DNA of 64,000 bases from Stenotrophomonas terrae (GTDB lineage: Bacteria > Pseudomonadota > Gammaproteobacteria > Xanthomonadales > Xanthomonadaceae). The translations under genes and the position numbers were made by a program. The stretch spans positions 1 through 64,000 of the forward strand of contig NZ_LDJJ01000009.1 of the NCBI RefSeq assembly GCF_001431465.1. The letters run 5' to 3'. Shown piece by piece: positions 42,182 through 52,338 of the stretch (its first letter is position 1; every line of letters starts with the position of its first letter). The notes below the pieces were generated by a model, which saw only the letters and a program-made list of their open reading frames with translations, had not been told where the DNA came from and did not search any database.

Positions 42182-43098
42182 GGCAATTCCACGCGGTCTA
42201 CGCTGGCCTTCAATTGCGGGTGCTCCCAGACAAAGATGCCGCCGGCACCGGGCTGCGTTGCCAGTGCGTCCGCGTCCAGACCGATACGGGCGCTGCTGAT
42301 GTACAGGCGGCCAGCTGCAATCACGCAGCACGACGCATATTGGGCAGGAATGTGGATCTCCCGTTCAATGCGGCCATCGGCCGTGTAACAGCTCACCCGG
42401 CCTGCGCCCCAGTGCGCATTCCACAGGCGGCCCTGCGTATCGACCACGGCGCCATCGGGTTCGATGCCGGGCTCGGTCACGCTGGCGAAAACCTGCAGTG
42501 CATCTACATGTGCGCCGTGCGGGTCATAGCGGCCAGTGATGAGCTTGGCTTGCGGCGAGTCGCAGAAATAGATGCGCTCGCCTTTGGGGCTGAAACAGAT
42601 GGCGTTGGGGATGTGGGCCTGCGGCAAGGGCAGGCGGCGCAGGCCGTTGTGCGCGCTCCACTGGTAGAAGCTGCCGCCACGCCGTCCTTCGGGATGATCG
42701 CTCTTGGTGCCGAACACGAAGTTGCCATGGCGGTCGGCGCGGCCGTCATTGATGCGGGTGGCAGGGTTGTCCGCCTCCACCAGGGCCAGCAGCTGCAAGT
42801 GCAGTTCGCTGTCCTGCAGTTGCGTCTCCGGATCGGCCACATACAGGCCGTTGGCCAGGCCCAGCAACAGGCGGCCATCGCTTGCCAGCGCGACGCAGCC
42901 CAGCGGTTCGTGCAGTTGCCAGCTGCGGCTGCGGCCGTTGGCCAGGTCGTGGTGCCAAAGGCGGCCTGCGAGGATGTCGGTCCAGTACAGGGCGTTGCGG
43001 CGGTCACACCAGAGGATGCCCTCGGCCAACTCGCATTGGCTGTCCACCAGCAATCGTGCCTGCGCTGTCGGCACGTCCGCAGCCACTGCACTCACCAT
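42178..43098 (-). CDS. SMP-30/gluconolactonase-family lactonase
   Basis: This 306-residue six-bladed propeller is of the SMP-30/LRE type. Metal-ligand regions are [54 protein letters not shown] and [21 protein letters not shown]. In this operon the expected substrate is D-galactono-lactone, hydrolysed to D-galactonate. The family also acts on glucono- and arabinono-lactones, so specificity is inferred from context. The ATG overlaps the dgoD end, and the stop overlaps dgoK. Confidence 0.9.
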   Translation of the reverse strand: MVSAVAADVPTAQARLLVDSQCELAEGILWCDRRNALYWTDILAGRLWHHDLANGRSRSWQLHEPLGCVALASDGRLLLGLANGLYVADPETQLQDSELHLQLLALVEADNPATRINDGRADRHGNFVFGTKSDHPEGRRGGSFYQWSAHNGLRRLPLPQAHIPNAICFSPKGERIYFCDSPQAKLITGRYDPHGAHVDALQVFASVTEPGIEPDGAVVDTQGRLWNAHWGAGRVSCYTADGRIEREIHIPAQYASCCVIAAGRLYISSARIGLDADALATQPGAGGIFVWEHPQLKASVDRVELP

Positions 43099-44243
43099 TC
43101 GGCAACGCTGCCGTCGCTGTGGCGCCACAGCGGGTTGCGCCAGCGCGGTGGCTGCTTGTTGGCTTCGATCAAGCGCGCTTCGTCGATCTCCACACCCAGG
43201 CCGGGCTTGGGCAGCGCGGCGATGCAGCCCTGCGCATCGCAGGCGAAGTCGTCCTTGTTGATGACGTAGTCCAGAAGGTCGGCGCCTTCGTTGTAATGGA
43301 TGCCGATGCTCTGTTCCTGCAGCACCGCATTGTGGGCGACAAAGTCGAGCTGCAGGCAGGCTGCCAGCGCCACGGGGCCCAGCGGGCAATGCGGTGCCAG
43401 GGCGACGTCATGCGCTTCGGCCATCGCCGCGATCTTGTGGCACTCGCTGATGCCGCCGGCATGCGACAGGTCCGGTTGCAGGATGGACAGGCCGCCGGCG
43501 GCCAACACCGGCTTGAACTCGGTGCGCGAGTACATGCGCTCGCCGGCCGCCAGCGGAATGCTGCTGATCTCCGACAGTGGGCGATAGTATTCCCACTGCT
43601 CCGGCAATACCGGTTCTTCGACAAACAAGGGGCGGTACGATGCCAGCTCCCTCAGCAGCACGCGCGCCATTGGGGCGCTCACCCGGCCATGGAAGTCGAT
43701 GCCAAAGTCCACCGTATTGCCCAGCGCTTCGCGGATGGTGGCGACTTTCTCGATGGCGCTGTCAACGGCGCGCGGGCTGTCAATCAGCTTCAGTTCTTCA
43801 GTACCGTTGAACTTGAAGGTGTCATAGCCCAGTGATTTGTAGTGCCGCATCTGCGCGACAATATCGGCCGGGCGGTCGCCACCGACCCAGCGATAGGTCT
43901 TCATCCGGTCACGCACCAAGCCACCGAGCAGTTGGTAGACCGGCACGCCCAGCGCCTTGCCCTTGATGTCCCACAGTGCCTGGTCGATGCCGGCGATAGC
44001 GCTCATCAGGATCGCGCCGCCGCGGTAGAAGCCACCGCGGTACAACACCTGCCACAGGTCGTTGATACGCGCCGGGTCCTTGCGGATCAGGTAATCGCCA
44101 AGCTCGTGCACGGCCGCTTCAACGGTGGCGGCACGGCCCTCGATCACCGGTTCGCCCCAGCCGCTGATGCCCTCATCGGTCTCGATCTTGAGGAACAGCC
44201 AGCGCGGCGCGGCCTGGTAGGTGGTCAGACGCACGATCTTCAT
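43092..44243 (-). CDS. dgoD: D-galactonate dehydratase (DgoD)
   Basis: This 383-residue enolase-superfamily enzyme dehydrates D-galactonate to 2-keto-3-deoxygalactonate. Diagnostic motifs are [25 protein letters not shown] at the start and FGIDFHGR, carrying a metal-binding Asp and the acid His. VEEPVLPE and [10 protein letters not shown] carry the other metal Glu residues, and [12 protein letters not shown] carries the base His. All key residues are present. The gene overlaps dgoA at its start (4 bp) and the lactonase at its end. Confidence 0.95.
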   Translation of the reverse strand: MKIVRLTTYQAAPRWLFLKIETDEGISGWGEPVIEGRAATVEAAVHELGDYLIRKDPARINDLWQVLYRGGFYRGGAILMSAIAGIDQALWDIKGKALGVPVYQLLGGLVRDRMKTYRWVGGDRPADIVAQMRHYKSLGYDTFKFNGTEELKLIDSPRAVDSAIEKVATIREALGNTVDFGIDFHGRVSAPMARVLLRELASYRPLFVEEPVLPEQWEYYRPLSEISSIPLAAGERMYSRTEFKPVLAAGGLSILQPDLSHAGGISECHKIAAMAEAHDVALAPHCPLGPVALAACLQLDFVAHNAVLQEQSIGIHYNEGADLLDYVINKDDFACDAQGCIAALPKPGLGVEIDEARLIEANKQPPRWRNPLWRHSDGSVAEW

Positions 44244-44857
44244 GCCGAGTAGTCCAGATAGGCCTGGCGGAAGGCACGTGCGTTGTCGCGCGTTGCCTGC
44301 ACCGGTTGGCCGGGTTGATAAAGGTCACCGCCGGTGCCCGCACCCTGGCAACCAGCTGAAAGATAGCTGGCCAAGGTGCTGGGGGAGACGCCACCAACGG
44401 CGAAAAGGGGAACCGGCGGCAAGACGCTGCGCAGGGCGCGTACCAGTGCCGGGCCATGAATGGATGCGGGGAACAGCTTGAGCACCTGCGCGCCGGCACG
44501 CAGCGCCTGGAAGGCCTCGCTCGCGGTGGCGATACCGGCTGCCACCAGCAACCCTTCGGCAACCGCGTGTTGGATCAGCTGCGGGTCGGTATTGGGCGTG
44601 ACCATCAGCCGGCCGCCGGTGCGTAGCAAGGCATCGATGTGCTGCGGCTGCACCACCGTGCCGGCACCAATGCAGGCGTGCTGGCCGTGGCGTTGCACGC
44701 TGCGGCGTACGCTGTCCTCCCAGTCGGGCGAGTTGGTCGGGATCTCGATCGCGTCGAAACCTTCCTCGACCAGTGCATCGACATGCGCATCCACCTCGCC
44801 CGGCGTTATGCCGCGCAGGATGGCGATCAAGGGCAATTGGAAGGGCAGGACAGTCAT
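44240..44857 (-). CDS. dgoA: 2-dehydro-3-deoxy-6-phosphogalactonate aldolase (DgoA)
   Basis: This 205-residue class I aldolase of the KDPG family splits KDPGal into pyruvate and glyceraldehyde-3-phosphate. The Schiff-base lysine is Lys127 in [14 protein letters not shown]. The catalytic glutamate is in [10 protein letters not shown], and the phosphate region [15 protein letters not shown] is intact. It sits between the SDR and dgoD genes, with 1-4 bp contacts on both sides, and pairs with DgoK at the end of the same operon. Confidence 0.94.
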   Translation of the reverse strand: MTVLPFQLPLIAILRGITPGEVDAHVDALVEEGFDAIEIPTNSPDWEDSVRRSVQRHGQHACIGAGTVVQPQHIDALLRTGGRLMVTPNTDPQLIQHAVAEGLLVAAGIATASEAFQALRAGAQVLKLFPASIHGPALVRALRSVLPPVPLFAVGGVSPSTLASYLSAGCQGAGTGGDLYQPGQPVQATRDNARAFRQAYLDYSA

Positions 44858-44858
44858 G

Positions 44859-45593
44859 TCAGTCGTGGTAAACCTGCGAGCGGCCGCCATCGATCAGGAT
44901 GTCGGTGGCATTGATGAAACACGCCTCGTCACTGGCCAGGAACAGCGCGGTATAAGCCACTTCCTCGGGTGTGCCGATGCGACGCGGCGGCAGCAGCGCG
45001 GTCTGGCGCTCGCGGGCGCCTGGCTCGCGTTCAAACCAGGCTTCGATGCGCGGCACCAGGATCAAGCCGGGCGAAATTGAGTTCACGCGGATGCCGTGCG
45101 CGGCATATTCGATGCCCAGCGAGCGGGTCATGCCGATCAAGGCGTGCTTGGCTACCGGGTACGGGAAGGCACCAGGGATGATCTTGTGGCCGTGCACCGA
45201 GGCGATGTTGACGATGGCACCGGCCTGCTGCGCGACCATGCCGGGCAACACAGCCTTGCACAGCTGCCAGGCGCCTTCCAGGTTCAACGCAAAGCAGCGC
45301 TGCCACTGTGCATCGTCCAGCGCCAATGGATCGGAAAACACGTCGGCGCCGGCGTTGTTGACCAGTACGTCGATGCGGCCATGCCGTGCCAGCGTTGCCT
45401 CGATCAGGGCACGCATCGCAGCGGCGTCAGTGATGTCGCCCTGCAGCAGTTCGAAGCCGTCGTTGTCGCCGGGGTTGAGGTCGATACCCACAACCTGCGC
45501 GCCTTGCGCATGGAACAGGCGGGCAATGGCCGCGCCGATGCCGCTGGCAGCGCCGGTAACCACGGCCACCTTGCCGGCCAGGCGCGCACTCAT
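44859..45593 (-). CDS. SDR-family sugar dehydrogenase, candidate D-galactose 1-dehydrogenase
   Basis: This 244-residue short-chain dehydrogenase has the NAD motif VTGAASGIGAAIARLF, NNAGADVF and the catalytic YPVAK (YxxxK). It also has IRVNSISPGLILVPRIEAWF. It is the first gene of the operon that continues with dgoA, dgoD, lactonase and dgoK, so it most likely oxidises D-galactose to galactono-lactone. L-arabinose or L-fucose are alternatives because related SDRs take them, and fucose is also released by the neighbouring xyloglucan locus. Confidence 0.85.
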   Translation of the reverse strand: MSARLAGKVAVVTGAASGIGAAIARLFHAQGAQVVGIDLNPGDNDGFELLQGDITDAAAMRALIEATLARHGRIDVLVNNAGADVFSDPLALDDAQWQRCFALNLEGAWQLCKAVLPGMVAQQAGAIVNIASVHGHKIIPGAFPYPVAKHALIGMTRSLGIEYAAHGIRVNSISPGLILVPRIEAWFEREPGARERQTALLPPRRIGTPEEVAYTALFLASDEACFINATDILIDGGRSQVYHD

Positions 45594-45768
45594 CGGCTGC
45601 CCCCGGCTTGGCCCATGCCGTCGCCGCCCGCGTTGTTGGCGCTGGCGCATTGTGAAGCCTTCATTCCTTTCTCCCTGAAGCCTGCTGTCGGTACTGGCCG
45701 CGCCTGCCCGGCAGGGCGGCAGCGGTGCTGACGGAAGCGTGGCATAGCCTTGCGTGAGAACCTATGTG

Positions 45769-45789
45769 CGACAAATGAAATTTTTGTCG
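45769..45789. promoter_or_regulatory. Palindromic operator between SDR and GbpR-like genes
   Basis: CGACAAA-N7-TTTGTCG is a perfect 7-7-7 inverted repeat in the 245-bp divergent spacer. It lies 49 bp before the GbpR-like start and is set in an AT-rich segment (AAATTTTTGTCGTAATGTATTCG). Symmetry, AT content and position fit a LysR-type binding site controlling both directions. Confidence 0.55.
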
Positions 45790-45838
45790 TAATGTATTCG
45801 CTGGGCGAATAGCTACTCAGCCGAGGGGATCGGTACGC

Positions 45839-46792
45839 ATGGTTCAACCCACCACCGGCTGGTTCAATGCCACCCGTTTGAAGACCCGCCACCTGTTGTT
45901 GCTGCTGCACCTTTACGAGCAGCGCTCGGTGCTGCGTGCGGCCGAGGCGGCCAACATGACCCAGCCGGCGGCATCCAAGCTGTTGGCCGAGATGGAAGAC
46001 CTGCTCGGTGTGCCGCTGTTCGAGCGGCATGCGCGCGGGGTGGAGCCGACCTGGTACGGCATGGTGCTGATCCGCCGCGCGCGCTCGGCGCTGTCGGAGA
46101 TAGGCCGCGCCCAGGACGAGATCGCCGCGCTGCGCAGTGGCCGCACCGGGCAGGCGGCAATCGGCACCGTGGTCAACCCGGGTACCAACCTGGTGCCGCA
46201 GGCGGTGGCCGCGCTCAAGCGCGACTTCCCGGACATCCTGATCCGGATCGAAATGGACTACAGCCGGCCGCTGGTGGCCAAGCTGCTCGATGGCCAGCTG
46301 GATATCGTGGTCGGCCGCATCATGGGCGCCGAAGGCAGCAGCGAGCTGGAGTTCGAGCCGCTGGCCGATGAGCCGCACTCGGTGATCGTGCGTGCGGGCC
46401 ATCCACTGGCGGCGCGCAAGCGGGTCAGCTACGGCGACCTGGTCGACTATGGTTGGATCATGCCGCCCGAAGGCAGTGTGCTGCGCTCACGGCTGGATGC
46501 GGTATTCCTGGAGCACGGGCTGGTGCCGCCGCAGAACATCGTCGAAACGACCTCGCTGCCCGTCACCATTCACCTGCTGCGGCACAGCGATCTGCTGACC
46601 GCGTTGCCGGCAGAATCGGTAGCGCCCTATCTGCAGACCGGGCAGATGCTGGTGCTGCCGATCGCGCTGGATGTGCGTATGGAATTTTTCGGAATCATCC
46701 GCCGCCGCGACCAGTTGCTCTCGCCCGGCGCCGAGCGTGTGCTTGAGGCGTTGCGGCTTACCGCGCGGAGGTTGTACCCGCCGGTGGCCTGA
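45839..46792 (+). CDS. LysR-family regulator of galactose genes (GbpR-like)
   Basis: This 317-residue LysR-type protein has HTH residues 15-70 (LKTRHLLLLLHLYEQRSVLRAAEAANMTQPAASKLLAEMEDLLGVPLF). The effector domain starts GQAAIGTVVNPGTNLVPQAVAALKRDFPDI. The KTRHLxLLLxLxExxSVxRAAxxxxxTQPAxSKxLxExE pattern is typical of GbpR, a sugar-responsive regulator first named for galactose-binding protein control in Agrobacterium. It is divergent from the De Ley-Doudoroff operon and lies just before the xyloglucan locus, so it may coordinate both. Confidence 0.88.
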   Translation: MVQPTTGWFNATRLKTRHLLLLLHLYEQRSVLRAAEAANMTQPAASKLLAEMEDLLGVPLFERHARGVEPTWYGMVLIRRARSALSEIGRAQDEIAALRSGRTGQAAIGTVVNPGTNLVPQAVAALKRDFPDILIRIEMDYSRPLVAKLLDGQLDIVVGRIMGAEGSSELEFEPLADEPHSVIVRAGHPLAARKRVSYGDLVDYGWIMPPEGSVLRSRLDAVFLEHGLVPPQNIVETTSLPVTIHLLRHSDLLTALPAESVAPYLQTGQMLVLPIALDVRMEFFGIIRRRDQLLSPGAERVLEALRLTARRLYPPVA

Positions 46793-47099
46793 ATCGGGGT
46801 ATTCGCTTCCGATATACATCCTGCGCATTTTTTCATTGGTCGGGAATGTGTGCCCCCGCCTATGCTCGCCGCCGTGGTGGTCGATGACCATCGGTATCAG
46901 GGTCGTTGGTCACATGCATCGGGGGGTGCGGTCGGCCAACGGCAACGAAGGATGTGAAGAACGGTTAGTCCAGTGCCCTGCAATTGCCGGGGTGCGTTAG
47001 TACGCGGTTTTCAATCTGCTTCACCTGGTGCCAAAGGCGCAATGACGTCGGTGCTGGGAAAAACCAAATCGTCGCCATGTGTCCTGGGAGGGAACACTC
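46793..47099 (+). promoter_or_regulatory. Promoter region of the xyloglucan locus (307 bp)
   Basis: No gene is seen here. The segment precedes the TonB receptor, the first gene of the plus-strand glycan locus, and ends with GGGAGGGA as the receptor RBS. Short symmetric stretches occur (GGTCGATGACC near 46880), but no established XylR-type box was recognised. Transcription into the locus very probably begins within it. Confidence 0.5.
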
Positions 47100-50036
47100 A
47101 TGTCAACGTTACAGCGCCGCCTCAAGGTGGCCAATAGTGCGCGCCGTCGTGCGTGTACCGGTCTGCAACCCACTGTGCTTGCCCTGAGTGTCGCGCTGCT
47201 GCTGTCGGCAGCTGCGCAGGCGCAGCAAGCCGCGCCCGCCGACGCCACCGAGCTGGACAAGGTGCAGGTTACCGGCACCCGTGGGAGCCTTACCAAGGCG
47301 CAGGTGATCAAGGAAACCAGCGACCAGATCGTCGATTCGATCGTTGCCGAAGATATCGGCAAACTGCCTGACAACAATGTTGCCGAGGCACTGCAGCGCA
47401 TCAGTGGCGTGCAGATCACCCGCAACAAGGGTGAGGGCAGCGACATCATGGTGCGCGGCCTCACCCAGGTGCGCAGCGAGCTCAATGGCCGCGATATTTT
47501 CACCGCCAACAGTGGCCGTGCGCTGAGCTGGGAAGACGTGCCGGCCGAACTGCTGGGCGGCGTGGACGTTTACAAGAACCCGAGCGCGGAATTGATCGAA
47601 GGCGGCCTCGGCGGCCTGGTCAACCTGCGCACGCGCATGCCGTTCGACCAGGAAGGCATGAAGCTGTCGGGCAGCTTCACCGTCAACAAGTGGGACCTGC
47701 GCGACTCGGTGCAGCCCTCGGCCTCGTTCCTGTTCTCCAACCGCTGGAATACCGGTGCCGGCGAGTTTGGCCTGCTGTTCAATGTTGCCCACCAGGAAGG
47801 CCAGTACCGCGAAGACCGCATCAACATGGGCAGCTACCTGGCCTATGACGATGTGCCGGGCTACGAGGGCAAGGAAGTGGTGGTGCCCAGCGAAGTGGGC
47901 ATGTACAGCCATTTTGGTGACCGTGAGCGCGACGGCCAGTACATCGCCCTGCAGTGGAAGCCCAACGACGACATCGAGCTGTATGCCACCGGCCTGCGCT
48001 CGGACTACAAGTTCCGCAACCGCGAGTACAGCGTGCGTGTGGGCAACCTCAACAACAATACCCAGGACCTGGTGAACTGGTCGGGCAATGGCTGGGGTTT
48101 CGTCTCGCCGAGCATCCCGGGCTACGAGGCCTTCAACGACCCGTTCGGTTTTGATGGCAACGGCGAGTTCCAGTACGGCACCTTCAACAATGCGCTGGTG
48201 ACCACTACCTCGCGCATGGACTGGCGCAACTCGGTGACCACCGACCTGGCGCTGGGCGGCAAGTGGCAGGTCAATGACAACCTGCACCTGTCCACCGATT
48301 TCCAGTACATCGATGCCACCACCGAGAGCGTCAATTACTGGGTGGACCTGCTGGCTGGCCAGGTGGACCCCGATGACTGGCGTGGCTGGTCGGGCCTGTA
48401 CGGTGTGCCGCCGGTACGTGTGGACATGACCGGCAAGTACCCGTCGGTGACCGTGCTGGATCCTTCCACCGGCCAGCCGATCAACGGCTACATGAGTGAT
48501 ATCAGCAACTACGGTGGCTGGTACTCGCACCTGGACAAGCGCGACAACAACGATGCCGACCAGTTCTCCTGGCGCGCCGACCTGCGCTGGGATTTCCTCG
48601 ACAGCAACCTGCTCAACGACCTGCGCATGGGCGTGCGCTATACCGACCGCTCGGCCATTACCCGCAGCTCGGGCTGGAACTGGCAGAAGATCGCACCGGC
48701 CGGCACCGACAACGCCTGGGGCAGCTTCACCGCGGCACCGTTCTCCGATTACCCGGACGCCTGCTATCGCCTGTTCCCGTTCAGTGACCACTTCCGTGGG
48801 GCCAGCGGCCTGCCGACCGGTTACGTGGCCTGTGACCAGATGGTGGCCGACTACGAAAACACCGTGCGCATGTTTGGCCACGATCCCGTCGCCTACAACC
48901 CGACCACCGATATCCGCGACTACACCGAGAACACCTACGCGGCGTACGCGATGTTGCGGCTGGGCCAGGAGGATGCGCGCTTCCGCTGGGATGCCAATGT
49001 CGGCGTGCGCGTGGTGCGTACCGAAACCTCGGTCAAGGGCTATGAGCTGGAGCAGAACTCGCCGTCGAACGACGTGTCGAAGGTCAGCGTCACCAACTCC
49101 TATACCGATGTGTTGCCGAGCTTGAACTTCCGCATGTTCCTGACCGACAACCTGCAGTGGCGCGTTGCCGCCTCGCGTGCGATGTCGCGTCCGGACTTCG
49201 ATCTGCTGGATCCGTACGTTTACCTCAACGACACCTTCTTCGACTTCAACACCGGTGGCGTGTCCTATGCCAGCCGTGGCAATCCCTACCTGAAGCCGAT
49301 GTACTCCAACCAGTTCGACACCTCGCTGGAGTGGTACTTCGGCCAGGGCTCGATGCTGTACGGCACCGCGTTCTACAAGAAGGTCAAGGGTTTCTACTAC
49401 TACGACACGATCGCGGCCAACTATTACGACGCCAACTTCGACATGCCGCTGGAGGGTTCAACCACCGGCGAAACCCGGCCCTGCGTCAGCGCCGAGTGCG
49501 TGCGTGAGTTCCAGCTGCAGACCCGCTCCAATGGCAAGGACGGCAAGATCAAGGGCCTGGAGCTGGGCTACCGCCAGTTCTTCACCTTCCTGCCGGGCGC
49601 GTTGGATGGGCTGGGCTTCGAGGCCAACTACACCTACGTGGACAGCAAGGCACCGGCACCGGATGCGGCTGGCACCGATGGCGTTGAGATCTCCTACCTG
49701 CCGCTGGAAGGCCTGTCCAAGAACAGCTACAACGTGGTGCTGATGTATGAAAAGTCCCGCGTTTCGTTCCGCGCTGCCTACAACTGGCGTGATACCTGGC
49801 TGGTCACCACGCGTCCGCCCAATGCCGGCCATGTGCCGCAGTACCACGATGCCACCGGTCAGCTGGATGCCTCGCTGCGCATCAATCTCAACGAGATCTG
49901 GTCGCTGACGCTCGATGGCACCAACCTGCTCGATGAGGTGCGCTCGGACTACTACGGCAGCAGCAGCCGCCCGAATGGCTGGTACATCAATGATCGCCGT
50001 TACGGCATGAGCATCCGGGCCAACCTGGATCTGTAA
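47100..50036 (+). CDS. TonB-dependent receptor for xyloglucan oligosaccharides
   Basis: This 978-residue outer-membrane receptor is of the TonB-Xanthomonas/Caulobacter type used for glycan uptake. A signal peptide ends ALLLSAAAQAQ. The plug begins ELDKVQVTGTRGSLTKAQVIKETSDQIVDSIVAEDIGKLPDNNVAEALQRISGVQITR, and the C-terminal strands end RRYGMSIRANLDL. No N-terminal signalling domain is present. As the first gene before GH74, acetylesterase and debranching enzymes, it most likely imports xyloglucan oligosaccharides into the periplasm. Start: ATG 47100 with GGGAGGGA upstream. Confidence 0.9.
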   Translation: MSTLQRRLKVANSARRRACTGLQPTVLALSVALLLSAAAQAQQAAPADATELDKVQVTGTRGSLTKAQVIKETSDQIVDSIVAEDIGKLPDNNVAEALQRISGVQITRNKGEGSDIMVRGLTQVRSELNGRDIFTANSGRALSWEDVPAELLGGVDVYKNPSAELIEGGLGGLVNLRTRMPFDQEGMKLSGSFTVNKWDLRDSVQPSASFLFSNRWNTGAGEFGLLFNVAHQEGQYREDRINMGSYLAYDDVPGYEGKEVVVPSEVGMYSHFGDRERDGQYIALQWKPNDDIELYATGLRSDYKFRNREYSVRVGNLNNNTQDLVNWSGNGWGFVSPSIPGYEAFNDPFGFDGNGEFQYGTFNNALVTTTSRMDWRNSVTTDLALGGKWQVNDNLHLSTDFQYIDATTESVNYWVDLLAGQVDPDDWRGWSGLYGVPPVRVDMTGKYPSVTVLDPSTGQPINGYMSDISNYGGWYSHLDKRDNNDADQFSWRADLRWDFLDSNLLNDLRMGVRYTDRSAITRSSGWNWQKIAPAGTDNAWGSFTAAPFSDYPDACYRLFPFSDHFRGASGLPTGYVACDQMVADYENTVRMFGHDPVAYNPTTDIRDYTENTYAAYAMLRLGQEDARFRWDANVGVRVVRTETSVKGYELEQNSPSNDVSKVSVTNSYTDVLPSLNFRMFLTDNLQWRVAASRAMSRPDFDLLDPYVYLNDTFFDFNTGGVSYASRGNPYLKPMYSNQFDTSLEWYFGQGSMLYGTAFYKKVKGFYYYDTIAANYYDANFDMPLEGSTTGETRPCVSAECVREFQLQTRSNGKDGKIKGLELGYRQFFTFLPGALDGLGFEANYTYVDSKAPAPDAAGTDGVEISYLPLEGLSKNSYNVVLMYEKSRVSFRAAYNWRDTWLVTTRPPNAGHVPQYHDATGQLDASLRINLNEIWSLTLDGTNLLDEVRSDYYGSSSRPNGWYINDRRYGMSIRANLDL

Positions 50037-50064
50037 ACGCGGCGTGTGCAGACGGAGGTGCGGT

Positions 50065-52338
50065 ATGGCAGGTATCAGGCGCTTCAATACAGTGGGTAGC
50101 TGGCAGCACGCCACTACCCGCTGCGCAGGATATCTGCGGCGATGGTTGGCGGCAGCGGTGTTGCTGCTGCCAGCCCTGGCTTGCGTACCGGCAGTACATG
50201 CCGGTACGCAGCCGGAATACACCTGGCACAACGTCGCCATCGGCGGCGGTGGCTTTGTTACCGGCCTGGTGTTCCACCCGCAGCAAGCGGGGCTGCAGTA
50301 CGCGCGCACCGATATCGGTGGCGCCTACCGTTGGGATGCGACACAGCAGCGCTGGCAACCGCTGTTGGATTGGATGGGCGCAGAGGACCAGGGCCGCTTC
50401 GGCGTGGAAAGCATGGCGGTGGACCCGACCGACCCGAACCGTCTGTATCTGGCGGTGGGCACTTACCTGCACGCACGCGGCAGCAATGGCGCCATCCTGC
50501 GCTCGCACGACCAGGGCCGCAGCTTCCAGCGCACCGAGCTGCCATTCGAACTGGGCGGCAACGAACTGGGCCGGGCCAATGGCGAGCGGCTTGCCGTAGA
50601 CCCCAATGATGGCAAGGTGTTGTTGTTTGGCACCCGCGCCAATGGTGTGTGGCGCAGCGGCGATGCTGGCGCCAGCTGGAGCGAGCTGAGCGCGTTCCCG
50701 GCTATCGCCAAGTCGCCGGCCGCAACCGCGGAAGGCTGGAATGGTGCGCAGGCCATCGGCGTGGTCTTCATCGAATTCGAACCCGAAAGCAAAGGCGATA
50801 CTGGCGCCTCGCGCACGCTCTATGCCGGTGTGTCCACGCAGCAGGCCTCGCTGTACCGCTCCGACGATGCCGGCAGCAGCTGGCAGGTAGTGCCGGGCCA
50901 GCCGACCGGTCTGCGCCCCAATCACATGGTGCGCGACAGTCTGGGCCGTTGGCTGCTGAGTTACGGCGACGCGCCCGGCCCCAATACGATGAACAACGGC
51001 GCGCTGTGGCGCTACGATCCGCGCGACGGCAGCTGGGCCGATATCACTCCGGTGGCGCAGTCCACCGATCTGGAAGGTGACGGCTTTGGTTGGGGCGCGG
51101 TCGCGGTGGACCCGCAGGACCCATTGCGCATCGTCGCCAGCACCTTCAATCGCTTCGCCCCGCATGACGATATCTTCCGCAGCATCGATGGTGGACGCAG
51201 TTGGACTGCATTGTCGACGCGCGCCGATTTCGATCACAGCTACGCGCCGTGGACTGAAGAAGCACGCCCGCATTGGATTGGCGTGCTGGCACTGGACCCG
51301 CACGACCCGGGCCACCTGCAGTTCGTCACCGGCTACGGCATCTGGGACACGCGTGACCTGCGCGCTTTCGACGAAGGCAAGCGGCTGCGCTGGCGCTTCC
51401 CGCTGGTCGGCTTCGAGGAGACGGTGCCGCTGGCATTGGTCAGCCCACCGCAGGGTGCGCACCTGATCAGTGGGCTGGGTGACATCGACGGCTTCGTGCA
51501 CGACGATCTGGATCTTCCGCAGCGCCGCTTTGCCGGTGTGCGTTTCTCCAATACCGAAAGCCTGGCCTATGCCGGGCAGGCGCCACAGCTGATGGTGCGT
51601 ACCGGTTATTTCCACCACCGTCCTGAAGGCGCGGTACGCGCGGCGTGGTCGAACGACGGTGGCTACAACTGGACGCCGTTCGCCAGCGAACCGGCGGACG
51701 GCGAGGGCGCCGGGCGCATCACTGTCGCCGCCGACGGCAAGCGGGTGATCTGGCAGACCCGCAATGGCGGGCATTGGCTCAGTGCTGATTTTGGCGGCCG
51801 CTGGCAGGCGGTGCAGGGCCTGCCGAAGAATGCGGTGGTGGAAGCGGACCGGCACGAAGCCGCTGTGTACTACGGTTTCGACCCCGCCAGTGGCGCGCTG
51901 TATGTCAGCGGCGACGGTGGCGTGGCGTTCCAGCAGGCCGAGGCCGGGACGGGTGCGGTAGGCGACTGGTATCGCGCCGAGATCCGTCCCAATCCCTGGC
52001 GGGCGGGGGAGGCCTGGGTTGCGGCGGGTTGGCGCGGGCTGCTGCATTGGTCGCCGGGCCGGTTGCAGCGCGTGCAGGGCCTGGACACCGTGTTTTCGGT
52101 CGGGCTGGGCAAGCCGGCAAAGGACGGCGATGCTCCGGTGCTGTTTGTTTTTGGCGAGATGGCCGGCAAGCGCGGCCTGTACCGCTCGGACAATGGTGGC
52201 CGCCGCTGGCGCCGCATCGACAACGACGCCCAGCGCTTTGCCGGCGTCATCCGCCACGTCACCGGTGATGCACGTATCCCCGGGCGCGTGTATTTCGGCA
52301 CCGAAGGCCGGGGCATCTGGTACGGAGAACCGCAGTGA
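50065..52338 (+). CDS. GH74 endo-xyloglucanase
   Basis: This 757-residue exported GH74 enzyme is made of two beta-propellers. A long signal peptide ends ACVPAVHAG. The first catalytic region is VAIGGGGFVTGLVFHP then ARTDIGGAYRW (Asp83). The second is SGLGDIDGFVHDD (Asp473/Asp475 region). BNR-like repeats (SGDAGASWSE, SDDAGSSWQV) recur. GH74 enzymes cut the glucan backbone of xyloglucan. RBS GGAGG precedes the ATG. The stop overlaps the next GTG start (GTGA). Confidence 0.92.
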   Translation: MAGIRRFNTVGSWQHATTRCAGYLRRWLAAAVLLLPALACVPAVHAGTQPEYTWHNVAIGGGGFVTGLVFHPQQAGLQYARTDIGGAYRWDATQQRWQPLLDWMGAEDQGRFGVESMAVDPTDPNRLYLAVGTYLHARGSNGAILRSHDQGRSFQRTELPFELGGNELGRANGERLAVDPNDGKVLLFGTRANGVWRSGDAGASWSELSAFPAIAKSPAATAEGWNGAQAIGVVFIEFEPESKGDTGASRTLYAGVSTQQASLYRSDDAGSSWQVVPGQPTGLRPNHMVRDSLGRWLLSYGDAPGPNTMNNGALWRYDPRDGSWADITPVAQSTDLEGDGFGWGAVAVDPQDPLRIVASTFNRFAPHDDIFRSIDGGRSWTALSTRADFDHSYAPWTEEARPHWIGVLALDPHDPGHLQFVTGYGIWDTRDLRAFDEGKRLRWRFPLVGFEETVPLALVSPPQGAHLISGLGDIDGFVHDDLDLPQRRFAGVRFSNTESLAYAGQAPQLMVRTGYFHHRPEGAVRAAWSNDGGYNWTPFASEPADGEGAGRITVAADGKRVIWQTRNGGHWLSADFGGRWQAVQGLPKNAVVEADRHEAAVYYGFDPASGALYVSGDGGVAFQQAEAGTGAVGDWYRAEIRPNPWRAGEAWVAAGWRGLLHWSPGRLQRVQGLDTVFSVGLGKPAKDGDAPVLFVFGEMAGKRGLYRSDNGGRRWRRIDNDAQRFAGVIRHVTGDARIPGRVYFGTEGRGIWYGEPQ

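Noticed and set aside
47109-48881. 590-residue minus-strand frame
   Set aside because: Shadow of the TonB receptor gene; repetitive His/Val/Ala content, no motif.
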